The notes under the pieces were generated by a model. It was not told the origin of the DNA. It made no database searches and was given only the letters and a program-made list of their open reading frames with translations. Made by a program: the position numbers and the translations under genes. From contig JAAEAF010002708.1 in assembly GCA_011037195.1 (NCBI GenBank), positions 1 through 64,000 on the forward strand: a stretch of 64,000 bases of DNA, written 5' to 3'. The stretch is from Triatoma infestans. Lineage: Eukaryota > Arthropoda > Insecta > Hemiptera > Reduviidae. This document shows, in pieces, positions 12,430-23,734 of this stretch (its first letter is position 1; every line of letters begins with the position of its first letter).

Positions 12430-12600
12430 ATACCTCTTTTAGAAGGCAGGCAAGCTGGCAGGAGGAGATACCGGACACAGTAACGTCTGATGAACCCGGA
12501 CAAGAGAATGGTGATACGTGTTCATCGCTTCCAGTACCTGGAAAATTTATTTCAATAAAGCGGATTCCAATAGGCTCTGAGAAAAAGAAATTAAAAAAAG
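12430..12600 (+). repeat. Short dispersed repeat containing AATAAAGCGGATT
   Basis: The block TTTCAATAAAGCGGATTCCA plus ATAGGCTCTGAGAAA at about 12546-12585 recurs near 14030-14067 (TTTCAATAAAGCAGATTACA plus ATAGGCTCTGAGAAA). In both cases a TGTTC-TCGCTTCC segment precedes it. This is a small repeat of unknown class, perhaps the 3' end of a retroelement. Confidence 0.4.
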
Positions 12601-12604
12601 TACA

Positions 12605-13425
12605 GATCGAATTCCTCAGAAATTTGAGATCAGCCTCGAGAATATTTTTTCTCGATTCTATTCAGGATGTTGTAAGGAGGGGAAGGTACTTTGAACAGCA
12701 ATGAAGTTAGAGTTGTAGGAATTTCATTAACTTTGAGCATGGATTGGGTTTCATTTCTCCTTGCCCATCTGCATTGTAATGTTTTAATGATCATGACAAT
12801 CATGTAATGTGTGATAATGTTTTTCAGGATATTAGAGCGGATTTAGTTGACAGGATTTCAATAACAGGCAGCTGAAATTACATTTAGAAGCGTTATTTCA
12901 GCACGGGTTAAGAAAAGATATACTTATTTACTTAGGTTTTCAATAATTACTATTATTGTTCAATAGAAAGCAAGCTGTTCTGACATGGGAACTTCAAAGA
13001 AAATGGAACCAGAGACTGTTTGAAAATTTTCTAAGAAATTTAATTTTAAAAAAGAAGAAGAAAATGCCACATTTTTATGAAAATGGGATGAATTATTAGA
13101 TTAGTATATTTATTTATTTACAAATTGAATATACATATTTACAGATTGAAATTGAAGTTCCAATGTATAAACGTTACACCCTTACAAATACAAATGAAAT
13201 TGACATACGATTATAGGGGATTTACATTGCAGGGAAAAAGGAAGGAAAAACCTGCTGCTCGGGTGGAAGGGTTAATTAAGATACTTCTGATTCTCTTGTG
13301 GCTGTACATAATTGTAGTATCATAGTTAGCAATATGGGGGAAAAAGGGTTTGAGTGCAGTCTAAGGATGATAGTAGTTTTAGAAGTCTTATTTTTGATGT
13401 AGTCGTAGACAGTTTCTATTGACGT
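12605..13425. other. Unique-looking AT-rich stretch
   Basis: No recognisable coding region. The 66-codon frame at 13125-13325 has no family resemblance that I can see. Confidence 0.35.
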
Positions 13426-13429
13426 TGTC

Positions 13430-13740
13430 TCATGAAACTAGGTAACTTTGGTATAGCGAGGTGAGTCAGTCACGAGTCTGAGGAATCGGTTCTGTATTGT
13501 GTGTAATTTTTTAATATTACTGGCACAGGTTAGGCCCCAAGTAGGGGTAGCGAATAGCGGGTAAAAGTTTGTTACAACAGTCATTTTGGAGCCATGGGAG
13601 AGTAGCGGAATGAGTAGTCTGATGGCCATCTTACCTGAGTTGACTTGTCCTGTAAGTGAGTGGTAAAGTTCAGTTTGCTATCTGCAGTTACAGCGAGCTA
13701 CTTGACCCTGTTGGCCCAGGGTATGAGTGAAAAATCCGTA
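13430..13740 (-). pseudogene. Jockey-type LINE C-terminal fragment
   Basis: The minus strand reads TPTWGLTCASNIKKLHTIQN, then RFLRLVTDSPRYTKV. This matches the stretch P-WG-A--S-IKKLQ--QNKFLRL--NAPRY of Jockey LINE ORF2 C-termini. It is related to the fragment at 10.5-11.3 kb but is not the same copy. Only about 60 codons are legible. Confidence 0.65.
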
Positions 13741-13744
13741 CAGC

Positions 13745-14950
13745 TTCCCATGTAAAAATCTGGTACGAAACATTCACGTGACTATCTCTTATTTGAGAAA
13801 ATGAATACAACTGAATTAACAAATATTCTTTTAAATTGCAACGTTTATCATACTTTGTTAAGCTGGCCATAAATACGATGGTACAGGATTTACTTGTACA
13901 TCTAAGCGGCCTTTTGTGAAGCGCCCTATGACAAAACCAACAAAGCTTGTTTGCAACCAACAAATCAATTTTTTTGGAAAAATGTGTTACGTTTTTCTCT
14001 ATGGAGCGTGTTCTTCGCTTCCCAGATTAATTTCAATAAAGCAGATTACAATAGGCTCTGAGAAATGAAAATCTCTGAGACCGAATTTCTCAGAGATTTG
14101 ACTAAGTTTTCCTAAGAAATTTAAACTTTAAACAAAATCGTTTTAGCGTTTTTCGAGAAAATTCCAAAAAACTCAAAAATTTATTCTGTAAAGAGCATTT
14201 CCGGTGAACCAGTTTTCTTCAAATTTGGAATTCTATGAATTATTCTAATGTATATTAATATTATGTAAGTGGTAAAACCCTACAGTCTACTCAAGTGGTA
14301 CATTACAGGAAAGTAAAACGCTAATGTTCCTTCAGAACTACACAAAAAGATTAATTTTTCCGGGAAAGTGAATGAAAAGTTACATGCTTACAAATGAAAG
14401 TGATACGTGTGATTTGGTGGGTAATATAAGGAAAGGAAAAATTGGTTTCAACCACCGCTTTAGAGGATAGTCTAATGTTAGTTAAAGCTCCCAAAATTTT
14501 TCCAGAGAAATATTTTACTAATAAAAGTTTTAGATCTATATATGAATTTTAAAATGACGGTAAACCATTCAATAAAATCGCATTCATTCTGGCCAAAATC
14601 CTCGAGTCATCCTCGGTAGCACTTAAACGGAACATCAAATTTAAACGTCCTGCATTTCTTTTCCTTTTTATTTTGTCTTACTGGTACTTGAGAGGAAGCT
14701 TGCTGCGATAGTGTCAAATTTTCAAAATTGAGTTTACACCGGAAATAGATATTTTAAAGTCCCCAGAGTGCGAAAGAAATGTTTCTAGGGAGGGTTTGTG
14801 TATGTGAACAAAAACTATCTCAAAAACGAACAATCGCTGGAAGTTTGATCTTGATATTCCGCTTAGGTACTTCCTGGTTTGACTATCACTTTTATTTGAA
14901 ACATTCTTTATTCCGGAAGTATTTATTTTAGGGTGTTCTGAAGAATCTTT
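13745..14950. repeat. Family R copy, with a small insertion
   Basis: The inner block AATCTGGTACGAAACATTCACG (about 13756) opens it. A small dispersed repeat interrupts at about 13990-14110. Inner modules with ATTTCCGGTGAACCAG (about 14196) and CAAATTTGGAATTCT follow, then the terminal arm at about 14680-14945 (GAGGAAGCTTGCTGCGATAG, GTGTCAAATTTTC). Confidence 0.5.
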
Positions 14951-15026
14951 GATGTTATATTTCAAATGTGTAGCGTCTGTCTCGTGCATTTCAATGTAAT
15001 CAATTTAATTACTATTTGCTATGGGT

Positions 15027-15034
15027 GTTATAAC
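15027..15034. repeat. hAT target-site duplication, left copy (GTTATAAC)
   Basis: This 8-mer is identical to 17303-17310, immediately outside the other terminus. Confidence 0.9.
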
Positions 15035-17302
15035 TAGGGAACGGATTCGTATGTATTTACATATTTTTTTAGGCAATTTACAGACGTTTTTCAACTAGAA
15101 GTATTCATACTGACACTTTTTAAGCCGTTTGAGTCTACTTTTATTTCACATATTTCCACATATTTGGATGTTATCGCATATTTATACATATTTGATCAAA
15201 ATAAATAAATATTCTACATATTTAATCAAAATATGTACATATTTTTTCATATTTTTCATTTTGGGCATATTTTCATAATTGGGAGGTGGTTGACAGGAAC
15301 TGTGAACCACAGACTGTAGGGCTGTGAATCACAGTGGGTACAATGGTTATTGTAATTTACACAGAATGCTGCTAAACAGTGACGGGCACTTGTTAGTTCT
15401 TTGAAGTTGTCTGACGTTGTCTGTTCTTTCAGCTCGTTCGTTGAAGTGTCCAATTCATTTCGTTCGGTCACTTAGTGTATTCTTTTTTGGGTGAAATGCC
15501 ACGAACATCGGCCTCAAACAGACAACTGGTTGCTAAATATCTTCGCGAGTTTCCAGCAGAACTTTTTCGAAGTGATGGAGACATTTTGTACTGCACAGCT
15601 TGTGACAAGCGCGTTTCTTGCTCTCAACGTTCCCAAGTCACCCAACATATTGCCACCGGATCGCACATAGAGAATAAAAACAGAAAGAAAGAGAGGACGT
15701 CCTATCAAGCCTTCCTTACATCTCCATCATCAAGTAAGTCTACTCTGAGTACAGATCTGTGTCGGGCTTTGGTTAGAGCAGATATCCCTTTCCACAAACT
15801 TAAAAATCCTCATTTCAAAGGATTCTTAGAGACCTATATTGGGAAAAAAATGCCTGACGAGAGCACTCTGCGGAAAAACTACCTGGAAGATATCTATAAA
15901 GATACACTAACCAAAATTCGAGAACATATCAAAGATGGACCGATTTGGGTGTCAATTGATGAAACCACTGACGTTGAGGGCAGGTATATTGCCAATGCAG
16001 TTATTGGAAAACTTGACAGTGATGCTGATGTGGATTCAAAGCCATTCCTTTTGAACTGTGAGGTTCTCGAAAAATGCAATCATTCCACCATTTCACGATT
16101 CTTCGATGCCTCAATGCATATCCTATGGCCCAGTGGAGTTTTGAACGAAAAAGTTCTTTTGTTTCTCTCTGATGCTGCCCCCAACATGGTCAAGGCTGGG
16201 CAATCTATTCAGGTATTTTATCCTAAGATAATTCATGTGACGTGTATTGCTCATGCCTTGCATCGAGTAGCAGAAACTGTCCGATCTTTGTTCAGTGACG
16301 TAGATTCCTTAATCTCCTCGGTTAAAAAAGTGTTCTTAAAAGCACCAAGTCGCATTAAAATGCTAAAAGATCTCTATCCAGACTTGTGCCTTCCACCAGA
16401 ACCAATATTGACAAGATGGGGTACTTGGCTGGAAGCAGCTCAGTATTACTATGAAAACTACAATAAAATCAAGAATGTCCTTTCACATCTCGAAGACGAA
16501 GCAGTAGCGATAAATACAGCCAAGTCTTTATTCGAGAAACCTAATTTAAGGAACGACCTTGCATTCATTTCTGACAATTGCGTATTTCTTGCACAAGCCA
16601 TTACCCAACTTGAGTCCCAAAATGTTCGACTGACAGAAAACGTGTCCAACGTTAAAAAAGTCATCGAAAAGGTGGAAGGAATACCTGGGAGTAAGGGAGA
16701 TCTGATCAGATCAAAACTGGTAGAAGTACTGAGCAAGAACAAAGGGTGGGAGACCATCTGCCAGATTTCTGATATTATCAGTGAAACAGAAGTCACCTCA
16801 GAACATCGTGTACCCTTTACAACCAACGAGATAACTTCTTTCAGCAAGGCACCTATAACATCTGTAGATGTTGAACGATCTTTTAGTCGTTACAAGTCCA
16901 TCTTACGCCCAGATCGTCGTCACTTTACGTTCCAACATTTGAAATTTCATGTGGTTGCAAACAATTTCGAAGAGTGAAGTTTTCAAAATTGAAAATTTAA
17001 ACATCTTTTTATAAATAGTAAAAATGTTCTTTGTTGTATAAATCATTATAACTTGTAAAAACAAATTATTTGTTCCTAATAAATTATTATAAATTGTAAA
17101 AATGTTCTTTTCTTGTATAAATAATTATAACTTGCCCCAAAAAAAAAAAATTCCATTTTCATAAAAAAAAAATGTCCATTTTACTTAAATATTCCAGAAA
17201 ATATTTTAAGAAAATCACATATTTTCCACATAATTGACGAAAATAAATGCATATTTTAATTAAATATTTGGCATTTTTAAATACATAAAAATCCGTTCCT
17301 TA
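15035..17302 (+). mobile_element. Complete hAT-superfamily DNA transposon
   Basis: The left end TAGGGAACGGATT and the inverted right end TAAGGAACGGATT form terminal inverted repeats, with further matching to ATGTATTT. The flanking 8-mer GTTATAAC is identical on both sides (15027-15034 and 17303-17310), the target duplication size expected of hAT. Both subterminal regions are crowded with CATATTT/ACATATT motifs (about 15060-15275 and 17205-17285). Such motifs are often transposase binding sites in hAT elements. One uninterrupted transposase ORF lies inside. Total length is 2,268 bp. The structure looks recent and possibly autonomous. Confidence 0.9.
15496..16977 (+). CDS. hAT transposase with N-terminal BED-like zinc finger
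   Basis: The first ATG is at 15496, giving 493 residues; an open frame upstream begins with GTG only. Residues 33-57 form a C-X2-C...H-X5-H zinc finger (CTACDKR...HIATGSH), as in BED-finger hAT proteins, for DNA binding. Candidate catalytic residues are D155 (WVSIDETTD), D226 (LFLSDAAPN) and E460 (SVDVERSFS), with the C/H motif at 250-253 (TCIAH) and conserved Trp residues at 308 and 311. The C-terminal SVDVERSFSRYKSILRPDR region is the hAT dimerisation domain. The protein would cut and paste the surrounding element in the nucleus. It is shorter than many 600-700-residue hAT transposases but lacks no visible core block. No intron is needed. Confidence 0.88.
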   Translation: MPRTSASNRQLVAKYLREFPAELFRSDGDILYCTACDKRVSCSQRSQVTQHIATGSHIENKNRKKERTSYQAFLTSPSSSKSTLSTDLCRALVRADIPFHKLKNPHFKGFLETYIGKKMPDESTLRKNYLEDIYKDTLTKIREHIKDGPIWVSIDETTDVEGRYIANAVIGKLDSDADVDSKPFLLNCEVLEKCNHSTISRFFDASMHILWPSGVLNEKVLLFLSDAAPNMVKAGQSIQVFYPKIIHVTCIAHALHRVAETVRSLFSDVDSLISSVKKVFLKAPSRIKMLKDLYPDLCLPPEPILTRWGTWLEAAQYYYENYNKIKNVLSHLEDEAVAINTAKSLFEKPNLRNDLAFISDNCVFLAQAITQLESQNVRLTENVSNVKKVIEKVEGIPGSKGDLIRSKLVEVLSKNKGWETICQISDIISETEVTSEHRVPFTTNEITSFSKAPITSVDVERSFSRYKSILRPDRRHFTFQHLKFHVVANNFEE

Positions 17303-17310
17303 GTTATAAC
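17303..17310. repeat. hAT target-site duplication, right copy (GTTATAAC)
   Basis: Matches 15027-15034 exactly. Confidence 0.9.
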
Positions 17311-17499
17311 AAACAATATATTATGTTATGTTAGGGCAATAGAGTAAAAATTTCGAAGTGTAATGACAAATCTATCAACTTTACATATTATTATTTACAA
17401 TAAGAGCAAGAGTCGTGTGTGTTTTACACGTGGTTTTTTTTTTTTTTTTTTGGACTTAAGGCTGTTCATTCTGTGACAATTCTTCCAGCCTCCGGCCCA

Positions 17500-18070
17500 T
17501 AAGTAGCTACAAAAGAAGCTTTGACAAAACATGGGTCTCAAACCGGGATGCTCTTTTGGATATTGGATATAATGATGGTGGGGCCCAAAGTAACTTACTC
17601 CTCACAGGTCTGGTGGTGATATAGAACTGATTGACTGAAAATGCTGGGAAAAGGCCTCCTAGGACTTCTGCCGCTGCACATGTTTGCGGAGGCGGAGGCC
17701 CCAAGGCCGGCCTATAGACTGGCCACCATTCACAACCTGCAACTCAGACATTAATCCGAGAAGCATGGAAAAATATTCCGGGGAATTAGAGAAAATCCCA
17801 CAGTTATGCATGGGGGACAGATCTAATGAACTCGATGTATCTCTTTGAATCCAATTTCAGGGTGACATCCTCACATTGACCCAAACACGAGTAAAAAAAC
17901 GAAATTGTACATACACAGATGGCTCCAGGATCTGTGCCACTGTCGGGGTTGGCGTGCATATATCTCGGCATATATACCTCGAAAATGTCTGGGACATCTT
18001 CTCCCTAGTATTATTTAAGCATCTCGACACATAAGCTATCCATAACCCTGCTCAGATTAACAAATTTTTC
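17500..18070 (+). pseudogene. I-type LINE fragment: RT C-terminus and start of RNase H
   Basis: One plus-strand frame reads LLGLLPLHMFAEAEAPRPAY, then RLATIHNLQL (about 17655-17740). This is the region between reverse transcriptase and RNase H in I-clade LINEs (typically LLGLPPLDLFIE-EA---A-RL). Downstream, CTYTDGSRICATVGVGVHIS (about 17905-17965) is the YTDGS-----GVGV start of an RNase H domain with its first Asp. The rest is broken. The fragment is truncated at both ends and inactive. Confidence 0.65.
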
Positions 18071-18074
18071 TCTA

Positions 18075-18495
18075 TTTCCTGGGGGGGGGGGGTGGAAAAG
18101 GTATGCCAACAACAGATCAGATTTTCTAAGAATATTATTTACGGATTGTGTGTTCATTAAAATATAAATTTCCTTCATTGGAAATCTAATAAAAGATAAA
18201 AATTGTAGAATTAAAAGTACTTTTTAAAAGTGTTAATCTTTTATGTAACCACGAAGTCAACACCTGAATGTTAATTTGCTTTTATGATTTGTACGAGGCA
18301 TACTTTCTTAAAAAAAAAGAAAAAAGAAGAAGACCAATCCAGTTTTATGAGCTATAGAGGTTCTTATGAACCGCACCAATAAAATAAACACCCAAGTTAT
18401 TCAGAAGCTATTTCCGGTCCCGGCGGCACGTCTCTATGTCAATAATATTCTAACAAGAAAGCAGTGTAGTATTTAATATAATATGTACTTACAAG
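18075..18495. other. AT-rich stretch, no gene seen
   Basis: It contains a G-run (about 18083-18092) and an A-rich run (about 18311-18330), but nothing identifiable. Confidence 0.35.
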
Positions 18496-18499
18496 TATT

Positions 18500-18935
18500 T
18501 CCTTTTTACTCTTTCTTACTCCTAATAAGAGGAAGTACTGTAATCGTGTGAAATTTACCGGAGAATTCCGGAAAAGTGGTTTTTAGAAAATGGTGTATGT
18601 GTATGTGTGTGTGTGTGTGTGTGCGTGTGTGTGTCTATATGTGAACAGTATAGCTCAAAAATGAAAAATCATAGAAAGTTTAAACTTGATATTCTGTTTA
18701 GGTATCACCATGAGATCCGACAGTAGGTTATCTGTTAAAATTCCTCAACTGGATGCACCACTTTACTGAATTTTTTTTTCTTTTTTTGCGATTTTCTCAA
18801 AAATGGCACAACGATTTTCTTGAAACCTGGAATATCAACTACACACACAAACAGCTACAACTTTTTTTTGGAAAATTTTTCCGGGAAAATTCATTTAAGG
18901 GAGGGGTGGGGTTACGGTTTCCTCTAAAGCAGAGA
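18500..18935. repeat. Family R copy, left arm with TG microsatellite
   Basis: The terminal hairpin block (TTTCTTACTCCTAATAAGAG, about 18513) is followed by GTACTGTAATCGTGTG, a (TG)n run (about 18596-18636), ACAGTATAGCTCAAAAATG, GGTATCACCATGAGATCCGA and TCTCAAAAATGG. A short purine/AC-rich run follows (about 18935-18950). Confidence 0.6.
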
Positions 18936-19251
18936 GAGAGACACACACAAAACTTGAGAGTCTCATTCGCTACTTAGGCCAGACTAGAGAGGGAGACTCT
19001 TTTTATGGACAGCAGCGCTAGCCCTACATGGAAGAGTCTTTTAGAACAGTTTATACAGCAGTTACCCCGCATCAGCAACCAACTACTACCCTTCTCTTCA
19101 CTAACTCTAAATCTCTCGCTACCAATTTCTAATTACGTGTAAAGTCCTGGCAGTTTGTGTTAGATTCTCATTATATAGTGTTCAGCATTGTTTCCAGTTG
19201 ATTTCTTCTTATAAATCCAATTCTCTCCTTCTTATACCCATTGTAGACCTT

Positions 19252-19285
<34 letters not shown>

Positions 19286-19616
19286 GGAGCAACAGATCCT
19301 TTTACAAATGATAGAAGAAAAAGCATGACTATAGTGAACAATAATAAACAACAACATGATCACAAACATAAAACAGGGGTAAATCCAAAATAATGGTAAT
19401 AACAAATTAAATTATAACGTAAAACTATTAACTATTAAAACTATTAAATATATACGTATAAAACTATAAAAATAAATATATACATGTAAATTTAAGAGGA
19501 ACTTTAAATAGTTATCTAGAAGTAATAACATAATAGAAATAAAGTATACTAATAATAAACAAATGTAATGTCAAAAATAATAAACCATAGTTGAAAATGA
19601 AAAAACTAAATTAACT

Positions 19617-20324
19617 TTAACAGCTTTGGTTCAATACTGAGCGTAATTCGTTCTGAAATGTTTTAAGGCTAGTTCTGAAAGTGCTAATTTCTATAGAGTT
19701 TTGATTTGCTAAACGCATCATTCTATTAATTGAGGAGTGGTATTGATAGTTAGTCGCGGAAAATGGAATATTGAAAAGAAGATTACGTCTGGTTGGATAG
19801 GATGGAGTGTTAAAGGAAACAGATGAGAGGAGTTGAAGGCAGTCTATATGTGAATTAATTATCTTGAACAGAAATACTAAATCAAAATAACTTCTTCTAC
19901 CGCTTAACAAGGGAATATTCAAGAGTGATCGCATATAATCGTAATCGACGAAATCTTTTGGTATTCCCATTCTAAAATATACAATTCTTATAAACTTATT
20001 CTGTACTTTTTCTAAGGAATTTGAGAGAGAGAAATAATGCGGGTTCCAAATAACAGATGCGTATTCCAATGTAGGGCGAACTAGAGTCTTAAATAGTGTA
20101 GCTAATGTATTTTGATCAGAAAAATTCCTTGTATTCCTTAAAAGGAAACCAAGAGTTTGTAAAGCTTTTCTTACAATAATGTCTATATGGTCATTGAAAT
20201 CCAATCTAAAATTAAATGTGACACCCAAATCTTTCACCGCAAAAACCCTATTTAAACAAGAATTGTTGATTATGTACTGATGGTGAATAGTGTGCTTAGA
20301 TCTATAAAAGAAATTACAGAACAT
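19617..20324 (-). pseudogene. LINE ORF2 C-terminal part
   Basis: 235 uninterrupted codons. They contain VKDLGVTFNFRLDFNDHID and LETLVRPTLEYASVIWNPHY-like signatures (here TLVRPTLEYASVIWNPHYFS), typical of the region after the RT palm in Jockey/CR1 LINEs. This part overlaps the RT piece in another frame, so the original ORF2 has a frameshift near 20300. Confidence 0.8.
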
Positions 20325-20779
20325 TTAGAGATATTTAGAGGCAGATGGTTATTCTTGCTCCAAGCACATAACCTATTTATGGCTTCTTGCAACCTCAAGC
20401 AATCGGTGTTGGAAGAAATATTTAAGAACAGTTTCACATCGTCTGCAAATAAAATGAAGGGAATATCGCCAATAGCCTCCTTCACGTCGTTAATGAATAA
20501 TAAGAATAAGAAGGGACCTAAATGAGATCCCTGCGGTACCCCTGATAAAACTGATATTGTATTGGATTCAACTGCTTTGATTTTAACTATTTGAGTTCTC
20601 CCAGTCAGATAGCTTTGCAACCAATTTAAAAGAGGCCCTTCAACCCCGTAGCCTCGTAACTTAGAAATTAATATGGAATGGTTTACCTTATCGAAGGCCT
20701 TAGAAAAGTCTGTGTAGATAGAATCTACCTGGAGACCTTGACTAAAGGATTGAAGAATATATTGCTGGTAAATGAGCAA
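20270..20779 (-). pseudogene. LINE reverse transcriptase core
   Basis: Carries DFSKAFDKVNHSIL (first catalytic Asp), GVPQGSHLGPFLF and FADDVKLF (the catalytic A/YADD box) in the correct order. These are the defining motifs of Jockey/CR1-type non-LTR reverse transcriptase. The active-site aspartates are still present, but the ORF is cut off from its endonuclease and C-terminus by frameshifts. Confidence 0.85.
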
Positions 20780-20829
20780 ATTAGAAACAGTAGTTCGACC
20801 TGAGTAGAAACCATGTTGTTCTAAGATTA

Positions 20830-21915
20830 TCAGCGATCTGAGTTCTTGCGTAAGGTAATCACATATAATGGATTCAAATATTTTTGCAAAGTAAGACTGT
20901 AAAGAAATTGGTCTGTAGTTAGTGACGAGTGATTATCACCAGATTTGAAAATGGGTGTAATGTGTGATGATTTCCAAAGAGAAGGAAAAGTTCCTGATTC
21001 GAGAGATGAGTTGTAAATAATGAAAAGAGGTTCTACTAAGGCTTGAGCAGTCATTTTGATAAGAAGAGGAGGAATTCGATCTGGACCAAAAGATTTGTTC
21101 ACATCCAAAGAAATTAGCCTCTCTAGTATAACCTCTTTGGAAATTCTAGGTAGAGGAATGTTAATATTAAGATTAAAATCAAACACTTTATTTGAACCGA
21201 CATTATTTACATAAGTTTTACTGAAATGAGCAGCAAAAAGATTAGCTTTGCCATAAATATCATTTGCAGAAACATTATTATAATGCATTAAGTTTGGCAT
21301 TGAATGATCACTTCTGAGGGAGTTTACATAGTTCCAAAAGGCTTTTATATTATAATTAAGAGAGTTCTCGACATTACTTATATAATTCCTGTAGCAACAT
21401 TTGGCTAGTTTTTTGCATTCATTCCTAAGTCTGGAAAAGTGCAAATAATATCTAAGTAAACTGGTTTGTTTATAAAGACGGTGATACATTTTTTTCTCTC
21501 TTATTTTGGATATTAAAATATTTGTAAAACAACGCGGGTAGCTACGTACAGAATTCTTTATTTTCGGAATAAACATTTCTATGCCTTGCATTAAAATATC
21601 ATAGAAGACAGTGGTACATTCATTGACAGTTTCGTAATTATTAAGTAAGTGCCAAGGAACAGAAGATAAATATGTGGATAGAGAATCATAGTCACCACAT
21701 TTAAAATTATAGCTAAACTCATCTAGATTGACCTTATTCATTAATGGACTAGTACAAAGTAAACTTAAAGACAAGGCAGGGTGTAAAACATCCTCGGTAA
21801 CTAAACTGATATGGGAACGGCAGACAGACACTTGATCAGGAATATCAGTAAAAATTAAATCAAGTTTTCTATCTTTTGAGTTACATACGGTATTCACTTG
21901 TTTAAAACCTAGCAA
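20830..21915 (-). pseudogene. LINE ORF2 endonuclease end, linker and RT N-terminus
   Basis: 361 codons. They begin with NTVCNSKDRKLDLIFTD, the end of the AP endonuclease domain (the S--LDL---- region), pass through a long basic linker and end in the RT fingers (FGPDRIPPLLIK, then LWKSSHITPIFKSGD). A frame change before 20779 separates it from the catalytic core. Confidence 0.8.
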
Positions 21916-21976
21916 GTTGCCTAGAAGGTCAATAGTAATTTTAGTGCAGTTACATGGAGAGGTAAGCTTACTTGTT

Positions 21977-22321
21977 TCATATAAGTACCAAAAAGGTAAA
22001 TTGAAATCGAAACAGCAACACCGGAACTTGAGGGTGCTGAAACACGATGTTCTCTACAGCTTCATAAATTAGAGAATAGTCTCCTACACCAGTACCCGGA
22101 GGAATATAAATATCACCAATTATTAACTTGGTATCTCCAAAGACAGATGAAACTTTAATAAAGACCGAATCAGTATTGCAAGCCATATCTGTAAGAAGAG
22201 TTGAATTTAAGGTATGACGGACTGCTATAAGTACTCCACCTCCGCGTGATTTGCCACTTGTTACTTTACTTCTGTCTGTTCTAAATAAATTATAATTATT
22301 AAATCCTAATTCCGAGTCCAT
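21977..22321 (-). pseudogene. LINE AP endonuclease N-terminal part
   Basis: Reads DRSKVTSGKSRGGGVLIAVR, then IIGDIYIPPGTG, the SRGGGV-IAV and IYIPP signatures of LINE AP endonucleases that nick target DNA. Upstream (22322-22440), in shifted frames, the start FYQNVRGLNTK and ILTETWL (catalytic Glu) can still be read. It is separated from the next piece by a frameshift near 21977. Confidence 0.8.
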
Positions 22322-22479
22322 TACAATAGAGGTTAACCATGTTTCAGTAAGAATGAAAATATCACAATTTATTAGGGTATTGCACAGCGCACGTCATCTA
22401 GTTTGGTATTCAGTCCACGCACATTCTGATAAAACATACTAATAGAATCGGTTGGTATTTGCTGGTATTTTCGAACTGT

Positions 22480-22935
22480 TATAAATGGAATTATTACAAT
22501 CGTGTCAACATTTTCAAAACTGGCTTTTCACTAGATATTGTGGTTCATAAATGTATTATATTAAAGTGATAGGTATGTAATATGTGTAAAGAAAATTGTT
22601 AATGCCGTGAAAATCGAGGAAATCTGAAAGAAAAAAAATCGTTCAGTAAAGTGGTTCGGACCGATTCGGACAAACCAATTGATGGATTTTTGACTAAAAC
22701 TTTATTGTCACATGCGGTGATGGAATATGGAATCTCAGCTTCCTGTAATTTTTCGTTTTTTGAGATACGTATTTTGTTCACACAAACAAACATGCACATA
22801 AATACATGCGAATACATAAGACTATTCGATAATAACATTTTTTTTCCTTCCTCAAGCCATGTATTTCCGGTGAGTATTCAATTTCGCAAATTTGACACGA
22901 TCGCAATAACCAGGAGCGAGAAAAAGTAAAAAAAA
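22480..22935. repeat. Family R copy (short, both termini)
   Basis: It opens with TTACAATCGTGTCAACATTTTC and closes with TTTGACACGATCGCAATAACC. The arm blocks ATGGAATATGGAATCTC and ACACAAACAAACATG lie in between. Confidence 0.45.
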
Positions 22936-22939
22936 TCGA

Positions 22940-23730
22940 TCCATTAGGGAAATAAAGACAAAGGAGTATCCTGATTGTAAAAACAAACTCATTATGTAAA
23001 AGGCTAATAAAAAATTAAATAGAATTTAATCATAATAGAAATTCTACATATGTAAATAAAAACAGAATTCATTTTGCTGGTATTTAAAACTTTCAAACAA
23101 ATTAGTGTTTTTTGTTTGTTTAGATTTTAAAACAAATAAAGTAAAAATAAAATAAATTACAATATATTCATTCACTAAATTATAAACACACCATACAAAT
23201 ATCTACAAAACAGACAACTCCTTTTTTTATACTTTTAAAAAAAAAAAAATAATACGCTAATGTTAAAAATTTGTAGTTCTAACTGGGGGGTAAGGAATTT
23301 TTTCACTGTTTAAGATTTAATTAATTTAAAATAGACAACTTATTGATTATTCTTGTTTTTTCTCTACATTTTCAACATGTTTCGCGATTCTTTTTCACAA
23401 TGTTTTTTCCCCACCACATTTTTATTCCGTTATTTACTTTAATACAATAAATAAAATTCACTAAAATAATGAATGTACAATGTGTGTGATATAAAAGCCA
23501 TAACTTTCGTTCTTCACTTAAAAACCATGTTCTTTTGTGAAGTGTGTACTTTTTTTAAATACCAATAGTTTATCAACAGCACAACGTGGAATGTTCAGAA
23601 TTTGTATACAATCATATATTTTCTAGTTACTTCTCAGGCAAGGCAGATAGTATCTGAAGGGAATTTCAATCTAGTCTAGAAAACAGCGTCCACGAATAAC
23701 ACTTGACATTTTAATGTCCAGAAAAAAAAA
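22940..23730. other. AT-rich stretch, no gene seen
   Basis: Poly-A/T-rich with no motif that I can support. Confidence 0.4.
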
Positions 23731-23734
23731 ATGT

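Larger units (their letters stand above)
19257..22440 (-). mobile_element. Jockey/CR1-like LINE, nearly full ORF2, frame-broken
   Basis: The poly(T) at about 19257-19282 is the poly(A) tail of this minus-strand element. Reading 5' to 3' on the minus strand: endonuclease start FYQNVRGLNTKLDDVR (about 22440-22390), more AP endonuclease, a connecting region, reverse transcriptase, then a C-terminal domain ending at 19617. Several frame changes separate the pieces (near 22370, 21977, 20830 and 20300). No ORF1 is seen upstream, so the copy is probably 5'-truncated near the endonuclease start. The 3' UTR is about 330 bp. Confidence 0.85.
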
